Below, piece after piece: positions 18,515-28,014 of a stretch of 64,000 nucleotides of DNA. The translations under genes and the position numbers were made by a program. Source of the stretch: an uncultured Lachnospiraceae bacterium (GTDB lineage: Bacteria > Bacillota > Clostridia > Lachnospirales > Lachnospiraceae). The notes beneath the pieces are model-generated. The model did no database searches. It saw only the letters and a list, made by a program, of their open reading frames with translations, and was not told the origin of the DNA. The stretch covers positions 38,263-102,262 of the forward strand of contig CAMXPV010000008.1 of assembly GCA_947245585.1 (NCBI GenBank). Direction: 5' to 3'. Numbering within the stretch: position 1 is the stretch's first letter; every line of letters begins with the position of its first letter.

Positions 18515-19440
18515 ATAAAACTTATGATTTCCTCTTTCGGCGCTCTCGTCTGCTCCACACTGAGAGCGTGCAGCACCGGACCTTCGCCCTGATACTGTTC
18601 AAAATACTCTTTTTCCACCCGGGCCGTAACCTTGACCCACTGCCTGTCCTCAAGCGTATCCGCCTGGTCATACTCGCAGGCATACCCGAGAAATGCCATA
18701 TCCTCCGCACAGCATGTCATCGCCATACGTCCCGGCACAAAATATCCCCTGGGAAACTCTTTAGGCTTTAATACCATACCCACAAAAGAGATGGTCTTCC
18801 CCTCATAGCGCTCCAAATGATCCATGGAATCCAAATACCATATTCCATAGCTATCGTTATTTAATTCAATCACCGGCGCTTTTAAATCATAGGGCAGATC
18901 TTCCTCCATAATCTCATTGATCTCTCCGTTGGAATCCTCAAACACGATCTCCGCCTTGGGATTGATCGCTTTCACATTACGTTTATAACTGCCAAGATCC
19001 TCCACCCCGTCACAGCGGTTAAAAATAATCAGCTCCGACTTCCTGATCTGTTCCGCAAGCAGAGACTTCATATTCGTAAAATACATCGGAAAAGTCGAAG
19101 CGTCGATCGTCGTGATCTGCTGTTCGATCTTCCAATGCCACGGCAGCTTCATCTCCTTGTAATTCCACATACCGTTGTACTCAATGATAATGCGCTCCGG
19201 TTTATGCTTCTTTTCCAGTTCAATCAATCTGGCCGGAATAAAATCGTCTTCCTCGTCAATCAATTCCAACACGGTTCGGCTCTGCTTTAAGAGCATCGGA
19301 TCGTACTCGTTCTCCCCCTCCTCACATAGAATGAGCAAAGTTTTCCCTCGCACCTGAAAATAAGGCTGAGACAGCGTATAGGTGATAAACTCTGTCTTGC
19401 CGCTCTCCAAAAAGCCGTTAATCATATAGACCGGTTTCAT
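18511..19440 (-). CDS. CobW-like GTPase fused to a DUF1980-like C-terminal domain
   Basis: A 309-residue fusion. The N-terminal P-loop GTPase has GFLESGKTEFI (residues 6-16) and NRCD as the likely G4 motif, but I see no CxCC metal motif where COG0523 proteins usually have one. From about residue 200 the C-terminal part (YEGKTISFVGMVLKP, then MTCCAEDMAFLGYAC) resembles DUF1980/TIGR03943 proteins, which partner predicted permeases. The start at 19440 follows GGAAGGAAG. It lies six bases after the stop of the second CobW gene; the likely theme is metal handling, by inference. Confidence 0.75.
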   Translation of the reverse strand: MKPVYMINGFLESGKTEFITYTLSQPYFQVRGKTLLILCEEGENEYDPMLLKQSRTVLELIDEEDDFIPARLIELEKKHKPERIIIEYNGMWNYKEMKLPWHWKIEQQITTIDASTFPMYFTNMKSLLAEQIRKSELIIFNRCDGVEDLGSYKRNVKAINPKAEIVFEDSNGEINEIMEEDLPYDLKAPVIELNNDSYGIWYLDSMDHLERYEGKTISFVGMVLKPKEFPRGYFVPGRMAMTCCAEDMAFLGYACEYDQADTLEDRQWVKVTARVEKEYFEQYQGEGPVLHALSVEQTRAPKEEIISFM

Positions 19441-19473
19441 AGTTCTACTTCCTTCCCAAAATAACAAGCGTTA

Positions 19474-20556
19474 CTATTTTTTCTTTCCACCAAAGAGCTC
19501 CGCCAGCTTATCTTCCCTTAAATGGGAGCCGATCACACAGAATTTGCCTGTCACGCCGGGCTTGCCATCCCTGACGTTGCTCTCCTCGGGTACATAGTCG
19601 AAATAAATCCAACCGCCGTCCGCATTTTCCACCATGCCCTTGGCCCGAAGCACCAGACCGTACTCCTCCTCCTTATCAAGCTCGGCCAGAATATGGGCAA
19701 TTTCCTCTTTGCTATAAATAGCCGGCGTCTCAAGCCCCCAGCTTGTAAACACCTCATCCGCATGGTGATGGTGGTGGTCGTGCCCGTGGTCATGGTCATG
19801 CTCGTGGTCGTGGTCATGATGATGCTCGTGATCGTGGTCATGGTGGTGCCCATGCCCGTGGTCATGATGATGCTCGTGGTCGTGATCATGGTCGTGATGA
19901 CAGTGCTCATGCTCGTCGTGCATCGCCATCACCTCCCGCATCAGCTCCGCCTCCAGATCTCCCGCGCCCTCAATGGTCTCCAGAATATCCTTGCCGTCAA
20001 GCGCCTCCCAAGGCGTAGTGATAATGGTTGCCTTCGCATTGTGTTCCCTGATTAACTCCACGCAGGCGGAAAGCTTTTCCTCACTGAGCTTGTCGGTCCT
20101 GCTTAAGACAATCGTGCCCGCATGTTCGATCTGGTTGACAAAGAACTCCCCGAAATTTTTGATATACATCTTACACTTGCAGGCATCCACCACGGCAACC
20201 GCGCTGTTAAGCTGCACATCCCGGTCTTCCATCGCCCCCTGCACCGCCTTCATGACATCAGAAAGCTTTCCCACGCCCGAAGGCTCAATCAGAATGCGCT
20301 CCGGCTCGTAAGTGTCCAGCACCTCCTTTAGAGACGCGCCAAAATCACCCACCAGAGAACAGCAGATACACCCGGAGTTCATCTCCTTGATCTCAATGCC
20401 CGACTCCTGTAAGAATCCGCCGTCGATCCCGATCTCGCCAAACTCGTTCTCAATCAGCACCGACTTTGTACCTGACAGCGCCTCTTTCAGGAGTTTCCCA
20501 ATCAGCGTGGTTTTTCCGGCTCCCAGAAATCCGGAAAAAATATCAATCTTTGTCAT
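19474..20556 (-). CDS. CobW/COG0523 metallochaperone GTPase with His-rich tract
   Basis: A 360-residue G3E GTPase. Walker A is GFLGAGKTTLI at residues 7-17, and the metal motif GCICC lies near residue 60. A tract of about 55 residues rich in His, Asp and Glu spans roughly residues 225-280. The C-terminal CobW domain follows. Such proteins are thought to deliver zinc or other divalent metals; the metal here is inferred. ATG at 20556 has AAAGGAAGG upstream, so the frame start at 20580 is not used. The repetitive codons make this tract prone to length change. Confidence 0.88.
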   Translation of the reverse strand: MTKIDIFSGFLGAGKTTLIGKLLKEALSGTKSVLIENEFGEIGIDGGFLQESGIEIKEMNSGCICCSLVGDFGASLKEVLDTYEPERILIEPSGVGKLSDVMKAVQGAMEDRDVQLNSAVAVVDACKCKMYIKNFGEFFVNQIEHAGTIVLSRTDKLSEEKLSACVELIREHNAKATIITTPWEALDGKDILETIEGAGDLEAELMREVMAMHDEHEHCHHDHDHDHEHHHDHGHGHHHDHDHEHHHDHDHEHDHDHGHDHHHHHADEVFTSWGLETPAIYSKEEIAHILAELDKEEEYGLVLRAKGMVENADGGWIYFDYVPEESNVRDGKPGVTGKFCVIGSHLREDKLAELFGGKKK

Positions 20557-20583
20557 GTTACATCCTTCCTTTCTATTCATAAA

Positions 20584-21381
20584 CTAATCCAAATTCAGCT
20601 TTCTGCTCATCACATACCATGTGAGCACATAGAATACCACACAGCTCACAATACCGGCAAGCAGCGTCGTCTCCCACTGGGTATCATAATAAGAAAAATA
20701 ATCCACATAGGAAGCATGCCTCTGAAAAGCCAGTCTTATCATAAAATAGATACCCTGACAGACACATTCCACAATATACGCACCGACATACCATGCAAAG
20801 GACATCAAAAGCTTGTGGTTGGAGGAAAGCTGCCCCAGGGAAATGCAGGCTGACACTTTGAGCACCCTCGCAAACAGCGAAAATACATAGGCCACTAAGG
20901 TCATCACCAACGTAAATACCGTGATCTCTTCCCCGCTCATAAGCTCCACCACATTCATCGCGCCCTCCATCATCGTGAAGAAAGCGTCCTCCCTTGCGGT
21001 AAACAAAAACAGGATCGAGCCTACCATCATAACCGAGTTAATCAGCAGCCATGAAGCGCTGATTAACACTTTCGCCAGAATAATGTGGTGTGTGTCCACC
21101 GGCAAGGTATGTAACAGATAACCCTGATCGCCGTAAGTGGACGTATAAAAACGGTAAATTAAAAAGATCGCCGTACCGATATACACCGCAAACATACTGA
21201 GCACATAAGTGAGTATTACCATAACCTCCATGAAATCTACCATCTGGAAACCTGCTGAACTGTACTCCACCATATTTGTCATCCACCAGGCGATGAGCGT
21301 CATCACGACAAGCACCAGATTGGCGGGTAAGAGCAGCTTCCAAGTCGCTTTCCACTCATATTTCATTAATTTTCCTAACAT
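20584..21381 (-). CDS. ABC transporter permease
   Basis: A 265-residue integral membrane protein with about six hydrophobic segments and the N-terminus MLGKLMKYEWKATWKLLLP, typical of ABC-2 type export permeases. The ATPase gene ends seven bases inside it, so they form one exporter. No substrate can be read from the sequence; bacitracin-type or general drug and lipid efflux are possibilities. Confidence 0.82.
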   Translation of the reverse strand: MLGKLMKYEWKATWKLLLPANLVLVVMTLIAWWMTNMVEYSSAGFQMVDFMEVMVILTYVLSMFAVYIGTAIFLIYRFYTSTYGDQGYLLHTLPVDTHHIILAKVLISASWLLINSVMMVGSILFLFTAREDAFFTMMEGAMNVVELMSGEEITVFTLVMTLVAYVFSLFARVLKVSACISLGQLSSNHKLLMSFAWYVGAYIVECVCQGIYFMIRLAFQRHASYVDYFSYYDTQWETTLLAGIVSCVVFYVLTWYVMSRKLNLD

Positions 21382-22079
21382 GCGAACACCTCCCTGAAAA
21401 ACTGATCCACAGACTTGTGCTCGTTCTGCCTGATCTGCTCGGCGCCCGCCTGTAAAACAATACTTCCGTACTTGATAAACACTACGTCATCCAACACATT
21501 CTCCACATCCGAAATCAGATGGGTTGACAGTAAAATAGAACCGTTTCGGTTATAATTGCCCACGATGGTATTTAAAATGTAATCCCTGGAAGCGGGATCC
21601 ACACCGGCAATCGGCTCGTCCAAAATATAAAGATCCGCATCCCGGCTCATCACCATAATAAGCTGCACCTTCTCCTTCGTGCCCTTGGAAAGATTTTTCA
21701 GCCTCTCCTGCGGCGGAATCTGCAATCTGGCCAACATGTCGTAAGCCCTGTCCAGGCGAAAGTCCGGATAAAAGTCCTGAAAATACTGTACCAACTCGAT
21801 CACCTTCATACTCGGCTGCAGATAAGTCCGCTCCGGCAGATAGGAAATCCGCAGTTTCGTTTCCACACCGGGACGCTGTCCGTTAATCAAAACTTCCCCG
21901 GATGTGGGCCGCAGAAGACCGTTCATAATCTTGATCAGCGTCGTCTTCCCACTGCCGTTAGGGCCCAAAAGCCCTATAATCCTTCCCCGCTCCAGATTCA
22001 GGTAAACCTGGTTTAAAGCGATTTTTCTTCCGTAGGTCTTGGTCAGACCCATACATTGTACCATCGGCGCCATGTTCAT
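21375..22079 (-). CDS. ABC transporter ATP-binding protein
   Basis: A 234-residue ABC ATPase. Walker A is GPNGSGKTTLIK near residue 39, the signature is a slightly unusual LSKGTKEK, Walker B is LYILDEPIAGVD, and the H-loop His is in STHLISDVE. The ATG at 22079 has AAGGGAGG upstream. It pairs with the following permease, which it overlaps by seven bases, as an exporter of unknown substrate. Confidence 0.9.
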   Translation of the reverse strand: MNMAPMVQCMGLTKTYGRKIALNQVYLNLERGRIIGLLGPNGSGKTTLIKIMNGLLRPTSGEVLINGQRPGVETKLRISYLPERTYLQPSMKVIELVQYFQDFYPDFRLDRAYDMLARLQIPPQERLKNLSKGTKEKVQLIMVMSRDADLYILDEPIAGVDPASRDYILNTIVGNYNRNGSILLSTHLISDVENVLDDVVFIKYGSIVLQAGAEQIRQNEHKSVDQFFREVFAC

Positions 22080-22101
22080 AGTTTTCCTCCCTTATGTACG
22101 C

Positions 22102-22974
22102 TCATGCGATCGTGATACGGTACGCCGCCTCAAAAATGCCTCCTGAAAGCTGCTGCATCCACTCCCGCTCCTTAAATTCTCCCGCAAAATCCACGCTGTC
22201 GCACCGGCCGTACCAGGGCTCAATGCAGATAAACGGCGCATTCTTCTTCGGCGGTGACCAGATACCGAACAAAGGCGCGTCAAACTCCACTGTCAGATAG
22301 GGCGTTCCACCCGGTCTTGCCAACGAAACGCTGTGGGCCTGATCCCCTTCAATCACGAGCGCGTCCCCGTCAAAAAGATCCGAGGTAATCGGCAAAGCGC
22401 CGTTTCGAAGCGCATATGTCTTCTTCTCTTCGCTCACCAGTCCGCCCGCGATACAAGTAGATGTCACCGCATCCTTCACATCAAAGAGAATTTGGTACTG
22501 CGTCTGGTCCGTCCCCGGATCAATGGGACACAGAAATCCCGGATGGCCTCCTATCGAAAACCAGACAGGTTCCTTTGCCTGATTGGAAACCCGCCATTTT
22601 ACCACCACGGTTCGTTCCACAAGCTCATAACCGATCTCCAACAAAAACGGATACGGATATTTCTTTAATGTTTCCTCATCGGAGCTTAGAGAGAACCAGA
22701 TTTCCGTGGCCACCTGGCTTTTTAACTGAAATTCCATATCCCTCGCAAAGCCGTGCTGTCCCATAGGATAGGTGCTGCCGTCCACGCGGAATACGCCGTC
22801 CTTCAATCCACCCACGATGGGAAACAGCACCGGTGAAGTCCGTCCCCAGTAGGCAGGATCACCGTGCCACATGTATTCTCTGTTGTCAGGCACACTCTTT
22901 AGGGACTTAAGTTCCGCTCCCATGCTGTCCACCTGTATTGTGATTTTTTCGTTGCTAATTTGAAATAATGCCAT
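22102..22974 (-). CDS. Aldose 1-epimerase family protein (LacX-like)
   Basis: A 290-residue galactose-mutarotase-like protein with MGAELKSLKS near residue 20, MWHGDPAYWGRTSPVLFPIVGGL, and GGHPGFLCP containing the catalytic His of the family. The start at 22974 follows GGAGG; the longer frame has none. Members act on aldose anomers, but the LacX-type subgroup has no proven substrate. It stands between the ABC exporter and the protease without obvious link. Confidence 0.85.
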   Translation of the reverse strand: MALFQISNEKITIQVDSMGAELKSLKSVPDNREYMWHGDPAYWGRTSPVLFPIVGGLKDGVFRVDGSTYPMGQHGFARDMEFQLKSQVATEIWFSLSSDEETLKKYPYPFLLEIGYELVERTVVVKWRVSNQAKEPVWFSIGGHPGFLCPIDPGTDQTQYQILFDVKDAVTSTCIAGGLVSEEKKTYALRNGALPITSDLFDGDALVIEGDQAHSVSLARPGGTPYLTVEFDAPLFGIWSPPKKNAPFICIEPWYGRCDSVDFAGEFKEREWMQQLSGGIFEAAYRITIA

Positions 22975-23092
22975 AACGCCTCCTTTTTCAATCCGGACAA
23001 ATGTCAGCAAGCTGCCTTTTGCCATCTTACGTCTGTGCACGGCTCATTGCCACCTTGAATATCATACCACAGCTTGCCCAAAAAGGGTATCT

Positions 23093-23890
23093 CTATTCTC
23101 CCACGATCTCCCGGTAAGCGGAAAGGACCTGATCTGCGGGGACTCCCGCCACCTCGTTTTGCCATGTCCCGCCCGCAAGCAGACCGATCAGGTGTCCGTA
23201 GCCGTCGAAGATACCGCCGCCGGACATCCCCTCCTTCGCAAATCCGTGCAAATAGAGCATTTCTCCGCCAAAAGTTTCAATATATCTTTCCGTTTCCGCC
23301 ACCACAGCCTCCTGATACACAGTCTCTTCCGCCGCCTCGTCAGCCCCCAGGCAAAAAGCCTCGTCTCCCGCAGAAAGCGTCTGACAGACCGCCTCATCCA
23401 CAGTGACATTCCGAAGCGTCAGAAGCGTTTCTATGCCAAGCTCGCTGTTTTCCACTTTCAAAAAACCCACATCACAGTCCTGTGCGCTCCCAAGAACCTG
23501 CGCATTCGCATAAAACCCCTGGGGAAACCAGATCACGCCCACTTCCTCCCGCCAATAGTCAAGCACATGCCTGTTCGTGGCAATGATCACGCCATCCTCG
23601 GTCAGCCGGAAGATAACACCGCTTCCGTAGGCGTTCCCCATATCGACCCTCACAACGCTGCCCTTCACATTTTCACAGGCTGCCTCCACATCCTCCTCCC
23701 TGAGCACGGGACAGTGGGACAAGTCAAATGCAAGCATTCCCCTATAGATATCCTGGCTGCTCACACTTTGAATCAGATGGGGCGGCAGGGAAGGTTCCTT
23801 CGCCTGCGCCTTCTGCGGCAGCCCCAACAGCAAAGTTAAAATAACAATTGCTATTTTATAATTTTTTCTGTTCTTTGCCACAGACTGCAC
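23093..23890 (-). CDS. Secreted trypsin-like serine protease
   Basis: A 265-residue chymotrypsin-fold protease. A signal peptide covers residues 1-30 (core IAIVILTLLLGLPQKAQA). The triad is His in IATNRHVLDYW, Asp in DCDVGFLKV and Ser in KEGMSGGGIFDG. It lacks a PDZ domain, so it is shorter than HtrA. It starts at a GTG with AAGGGG about seven bases upstream. Target unknown. Confidence 0.85.
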   Translation of the reverse strand: MQSVAKNRKNYKIAIVILTLLLGLPQKAQAKEPSLPPHLIQSVSSQDIYRGMLAFDLSHCPVLREEDVEAACENVKGSVVRVDMGNAYGSGVIFRLTEDGVIIATNRHVLDYWREEVGVIWFPQGFYANAQVLGSAQDCDVGFLKVENSELGIETLLTLRNVTVDEAVCQTLSAGDEAFCLGADEAAEETVYQEAVVAETERYIETFGGEMLYLHGFAKEGMSGGGIFDGYGHLIGLLAGGTWQNEVAGVPADQVLSAYREIVGE

Positions 23891-23911
23891 CTTGATTCCC
23901 CTTACTTTTCA

Positions 23912-23948
23912 CAGGGGCACAGGGAACTGTATGATCCCTGTGCCCCTG
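23912..23948. repeat. Perfect 14-bp inverted repeat downstream of rnpB
   Basis: CAGGGGCACAGGGA and its reverse complement flank a 9-base loop. It stands just past the RNase P RNA 3' end and could stop its transcript, but neither side carries a clear U tract, so a processing or transcript-stabilising role is equally possible. Confidence 0.6.
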
Positions 23949-23974
23949 CTCTTACAAACCTATTGAAAACAAGC

Positions 23975-24345
23975 GGAACGATAAGCCGGGTTATGTCTCG
24001 AATGATCATCTATCTAGGAGCTTCGTCGCCGAAGCCCTCCAGCGACCTACCTGAAAGCAGACCGGGCCGGTCTGTCGCTCTCTATTTGGTCTTGCTCCGG
24101 ATGGGGTTTACACAGCCCGCCGCGTTACCGCGGCGGCGGTAGTCTCTTACACTGCCATTCCACCCTCACCCGGCGTATTGCTTCGCACGCTGCTTCGCAA
24201 AACGCCGGGCGGTATTATTTCTGTTGCACTGGCCTTGGAGTCGCCTCCACCGGACGTTATCCGGCATCCTGCCCTATGGAGCCCGGACTTTCCTCGTCTG
24301 CACCCTTTCGTCTGTGCAGCCGCGATCATTTGTTCCACTTGTTCC
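23975..24345 (-). ncRNA. rnpB: RNase P RNA
   Basis: The minus strand contains the universal RNase P core: GAGGAAAGTCCGGGCTCC near the 5' end, GCCAGTGCAACAGAAA, GGGTGAGGGTGGAAT-type joining segments, and the 3' conserved AGATAGATGATCATTCGAGA followed by ACATAACCCGGCTTATCG. The 5' half pairs with the 3' end to form P4-like helices. Class A/B assignment was not worked out. It fills nearly all of the 460-base gap between the nucleoside kinase and the protease. Ends are good to about ten bases. Confidence 0.95.
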
Positions 24346-24351
24346 TGTCAA

Positions 24352-26007
24352 CTAAACTTCAAAACAGCTTCCCCCTACAAACTCCCTGCAAAGGGAATTG
24401 TTTGGCAGTTCCTCACTGCTGATCCCCAGAAAATATTCCAGGAATTTGAGCAGCCGCTTCGCTTCATGATATTCCGGATCCGCTTTCTTTATGCCGAAAA
24501 GTAACGGTTCCGCATACTGCTTCAGCACCGAGAGCTCAAAAAGCAGCGCCGAGTTGAACATCGCGTCCGCCTCCTCCTGAAACGGGAAAATATACTGCTC
24601 CTCTCCCCTTCTGACAGAGGGCCACATGGAAATGGTCCTTGCCGCGGAAGCGCCCCTTGTTCTGGCATCTCTCACAATCCTGCGCAGAAGCCTGTTGTCC
24701 GTGGTAGGAATCCGGTTGTGCTCATCCACATTCAGGGTCGTCAGCGCGCTGATATAGATCTTATATTTGCTCTGGGCCGGCAGGGAATAGGACATTTTCT
24801 CATTCAGACCGTGTATTCCCTCAATCACCAGAATGTCGTTCTCGCCGAGTTTTGTTACTTTTCCGCTGTACTCCCTTTTTCCCGTCTTAAAGTTAAAGGT
24901 GGGAAGCTGCACGCTCTCTCCCGCCAAAAGCGCCGTCATGTCCTTATTAAACTGTTCCACATCAAGGGCTTCCAGACACTCGTAGTCGGGATTGCCGTCC
25001 TCGTCAAGCGGCGTCTTGCCATGATCTAAGTAATAATTGTCAAGCCCGATCGGATGGGGCATCAGGCCGTAAGTGCGAAGCTGAATGGACAATCTGTGGG
25101 AAAAGGTCGTTTTACCGGAGGAGGAAGGGCCCGCAATCATGACAAACTTGACCCCCTCGCGCCTGGCGATATCCCTCGCAATTTCGCCGATTCTTCTCTC
25201 CTGGAGCGCCTCCTGCACAAGAATCATGTCGGAGATACTGCCGCTGCAGATCTGGTCGTTTAGGTCTCCCACCGTATCAATTCCCAGATCACGGCCCCAC
25301 TCTCCCGTGGCAAGAAGCGTCTGGAACAGCTTTTTGCGGGGCTTGAACTCCGGAAGCTCATCGGGGTCCTCCTTCTCCGGAAGCATAAGGATCATGCCTT
25401 CCTCGTAGGCGAACAGATCGAACTGCCTGATATAACCGGTGCTCGGCATCATGTAGCCGTAGAAATAATCGTAGTAGTCTCCCATGCAGTAAACATTGAT
25501 ATTGGAACTTCTGCGGTAGCGGAACAGGGATACCTTATCCTTCATCCCATTCTCCGCAAAGAGGGCCACCGCCTCGTCCGCCGGATACGCCTTCTTCGTC
25601 ACCAGAAGATCCATGTCCACCAACTCACCCATACGGTCCTTCACCTTCTCGATGGTTTTTTCATCCAGTTTCAGACCGTTTCTGAACGCACAGTAATAGC
25701 CGGCGCCGATGGCAAACTCCACCTTCACGTTGGCCGCGGCTTCCATGCCCGCCACATCCTTGACCGCCTTTAACATAAGCATAATGGCGGTTCTGACGTA
25801 GGTTTTGTGGCCGATATCGTCCGCGTAGGTGATAAACTCCAACTCACAGTCTCTGTCCACACGCTTCATAAGCTCCCGGATCTTGCCGTCCACCGTCACC
25901 AACGCAATCTGGCTCACATATTCGTTCTGATGCTGCTCCGCTATGATCTCATATTTGATGCCGTCCTCATAGCGTTCCTCTTTTCCACCGATTTTGATTG
26001 TAACCAT
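24352..26007 (-). CDS. Uridine kinase-like nucleoside kinase with TGS-like N-terminus
   Basis: A 551-residue two-part protein. The N-terminal 250 residues resemble the TGS and second domain of threonyl-tRNA synthetase (MVTIKIGGKEERYEDG, then a region lacking catalytic aminoacylation motifs). The C-terminal part is a uridine kinase fold with P-loop AGPSSSGKTTFSHR and IEGIHGLNEKM. Family members phosphorylate nucleosides in Clostridia; the substrate is not certain. It ends next to rnpB. Confidence 0.87.
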   Translation of the reverse strand: MVTIKIGGKEERYEDGIKYEIIAEQHQNEYVSQIALVTVDGKIRELMKRVDRDCELEFITYADDIGHKTYVRTAIMLMLKAVKDVAGMEAAANVKVEFAIGAGYYCAFRNGLKLDEKTIEKVKDRMGELVDMDLLVTKKAYPADEAVALFAENGMKDKVSLFRYRRSSNINVYCMGDYYDYFYGYMMPSTGYIRQFDLFAYEEGMILMLPEKEDPDELPEFKPRKKLFQTLLATGEWGRDLGIDTVGDLNDQICSGSISDMILVQEALQERRIGEIARDIARREGVKFVMIAGPSSSGKTTFSHRLSIQLRTYGLMPHPIGLDNYYLDHGKTPLDEDGNPDYECLEALDVEQFNKDMTALLAGESVQLPTFNFKTGKREYSGKVTKLGENDILVIEGIHGLNEKMSYSLPAQSKYKIYISALTTLNVDEHNRIPTTDNRLLRRIVRDARTRGASAARTISMWPSVRRGEEQYIFPFQEEADAMFNSALLFELSVLKQYAEPLLFGIKKADPEYHEAKRLLKFLEYFLGISSEELPNNSLCREFVGGSCFEV

Positions 26008-26081
26008 TACGCATCCCCTCCTTTATCCCGCATGTTGTCTCTCTATTAATAAGATATAAACGATTTCTCCTGATGTTATCC

Positions 26082-26837
26082 CTACAAATTACGGGCCTGC
26101 CTGTTGTCCGCAAGCAATGCCTCCACCTGCACGAAACGGTTCCTTCTCTTTTCGTCCGCCAGCCCCCGTCCGCGCAGATGCAGAAGAATCTCTTCGTACA
26201 GGGCGGCCTCCCGCTCCAGAAAAGCTAAAAAAACAGGTGTTTTCTTTTGTAACAAAACGGGCCCGTAGCGGTCTTCAAGTTTACATAACTCACAATCTGC
26301 CGCATCGACACCCTCATTCCCATTAGACGGCGCATCTTCCGTTCGCCGCCCGCTGCCGACCGCCGCGCGTATGGCCTGATAGAACTTACCGTCCTCCTCC
26401 ACCATCTCCTCGTCCAGAATCCGATAACCGCTTTCCCTGAGAAAACAGCGGAACTTTTCAATCTCTGACTGGGGCTGCAACACCATTTCGTGAAAAGAAT
26501 CGGTTTTTTCCCGGTCTTCGGCTAAAATGCGCCTCATCAGGCCGCCGCCCATCCCGGCGCAGATCAGCGTGTCCGCCTCGCCGCTTTTATAATTATGTAA
26601 ACCATCTGACAATCTGGTCTCAATCCGTTCTTCCAACCCGTAGGCCGACACATGCTCTCTGGCCGCCCGCAAAGGCCCCTCCCGCAAGTCCATTGCCAAC
26701 ACCCTGGGGCTGATCCCCTGCTGCACCAGATAGACCGGCACAAAACCGTGGTCGCATCCCACGTCGCAGACTGCATTGCCCGCCGTCACCATATGAGCCA
26801 CGGTCCGCAGTCTTTCGGATAATGCCACAGGCCGCAT
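26082..26837 (-). CDS. trmK: tRNA (adenine(22)-N1)-methyltransferase
   Basis: A 251-residue TrmK. The SAM motif is AVCDVGCDHGFVPVYLVQ near residue 22, followed by LICAGMGGGLMRRIL and LQPQSEIEKFRCFLRESGYRI, all characteristic of TrmK. The ATG at 26837 shares its A with the rpoD stop (TGATG), which decides the start and implies coupling. The rpoD-trmK pair is common in Firmicutes. A protein segment of about 30 residues near 170-200 is an acidic insertion. Confidence 0.92.
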   Translation of the reverse strand: MRPVALSERLRTVAHMVTAGNAVCDVGCDHGFVPVYLVQQGISPRVLAMDLREGPLRAAREHVSAYGLEERIETRLSDGLHNYKSGEADTLICAGMGGGLMRRILAEDREKTDSFHEMVLQPQSEIEKFRCFLRESGYRILDEEMVEEDGKFYQAIRAAVGSGRRTEDAPSNGNEGVDAADCELCKLEDRYGPVLLQKKTPVFLAFLEREAALYEEILLHLRGRGLADEKRRNRFVQVEALLADNRQARNL

Positions 26838-27949
26838 CAATCCAGATAATCCTTTAACTTCCGGCTCCTGCTGGGATGGCGGAGTTTTCTTAACGCCTTG
26901 GCCTCGATCTGTCTAATACGCTCACGGGTCACGTTAAATTCCTTCCCCACTTCCTCAAGCGTTCTGGCCCGTCCGTCGTCCAACCCGAAACGCAGGCGCA
27001 GCACCTTCTGCTCCCGCTCTGTCAAGGTACCAAGCACCTCCACCAACTGCTCCTTCAACAGCGTAAAGGCCGCCGCGTCCGCGGGCACCGGCACATTGTC
27101 ATCCTGAATAAAGTCTCCCAGATGGCTGTCTTCCTCCTCACCGATGGGAGTCTCTAAAGACACCGGCTCCTGAGATATCTTTAGAATTTCCCTCACCCGC
27201 TCCACGGGCATGTTCATCTGCTCCGCGATCTCCTCCGGAATGGGTTCTCTGCCAAGCTCCTGCAAAAGCTGTCTGCTCACCCGGATCAGCTTATTGATGG
27301 TCTCGACCATATGCACAGGAATGCGGATGGTTCTCGCCTGATCGGCGATGGCTCTGGTGATGGCCTGTCTGATCCACCAGGTTGCGTAGGTCGAAAACTT
27401 ATATCCCTTGCGGTAATCGAACTTTTCCACCGCCTTGATCAGGCCCAGATTTCCCTCCTGAATCAGATCGAGAAAGAGCATCCCCCGGCCCACATAGCGC
27501 TTTGCAATGCTGACCACCAGTCTGAGATTGGCCTCCGCCAGACGCTGCTTCGCCTCCAGATCACCCATCTCCATCTTCTTGGCCAGTTCAATCTCTTCCT
27601 CGGCGGAGAGAAGCGGCACCTTACCGATCTCCTTCAAATACATTCTGACAGGATCCTCAATGCTGATACCGTCAGGCACAGTCAGATCGATATCCTCCAC
27701 ATCCACATCGTCCTCTTCCGTCAGAATGATCTCTTCATCATCTACGTCGTCTTCCTCTGTGATGCGCAGAACGTCCACATTATTCTGTTCCAACATCTCT
27801 AAAATTTTATCAAACTGCTCCTCCTCCAGAGAAAGATCCGCAAAAAAATCATTGATCTCCTGGTATTCCAGAACATTTTTCTTCTTCTTTGCAACAGCCA
27901 GAAGGTCTTTTAAACGCTCCTCAAACTTTGCCTGTACATTTTCATCCAT
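26837..27949 (-). CDS. rpoD: RNA polymerase primary sigma factor (sigma A)
   Basis: A 370-residue vegetative sigma factor. Region 1.1 is followed by an acidic stretch, then region 2 with [59 protein letters not shown] sequence (given in part), region 3, and region 4 with [21 protein letters not shown] prefer the ATG at 27949 over 27961, because the upstream one sits on the AGGAAGG ribosome site. Follows dnaG in the same direction. Confidence 0.96.
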   Translation of the reverse strand: MDENVQAKFEERLKDLLAVAKKKKNVLEYQEINDFFADLSLEEEQFDKILEMLEQNNVDVLRITEEDDVDDEEIILTEEDDVDVEDIDLTVPDGISIEDPVRMYLKEIGKVPLLSAEEEIELAKKMEMGDLEAKQRLAEANLRLVVSIAKRYVGRGMLFLDLIQEGNLGLIKAVEKFDYRKGYKFSTYATWWIRQAITRAIADQARTIRIPVHMVETINKLIRVSRQLLQELGREPIPEEIAEQMNMPVERVREILKISQEPVSLETPIGEEEDSHLGDFIQDDNVPVPADAAAFTLLKEQLVEVLGTLTEREQKVLRLRFGLDDGRARTLEEVGKEFNVTRERIRQIEAKALRKLRHPSRSRKLKDYLD

Positions 27950-28014
27950 GAATTGCTCCATCCTTCCTATGTTTAACCTCTGTCCGATCGTAAACGCGCC
28001 TTTTTTCGATTAGC

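Noticed and set aside
19780..19920. Tandem repeats as a possible CRISPR array
   Set aside because: These are His/Asp codon repeats inside a coding gene; no spaced direct repeats of CRISPR type were seen in the window.
19522..20055. Plus-strand frame rich in Val and Met opposite the His-rich CobW gene
   Set aside because: It is only the complement of the His/Asp codon repeats.
23912..23948. Rho-independent terminator of rnpB
   Set aside because: The stem is perfect but no U tract follows on either strand, so it is listed only as an inverted repeat.
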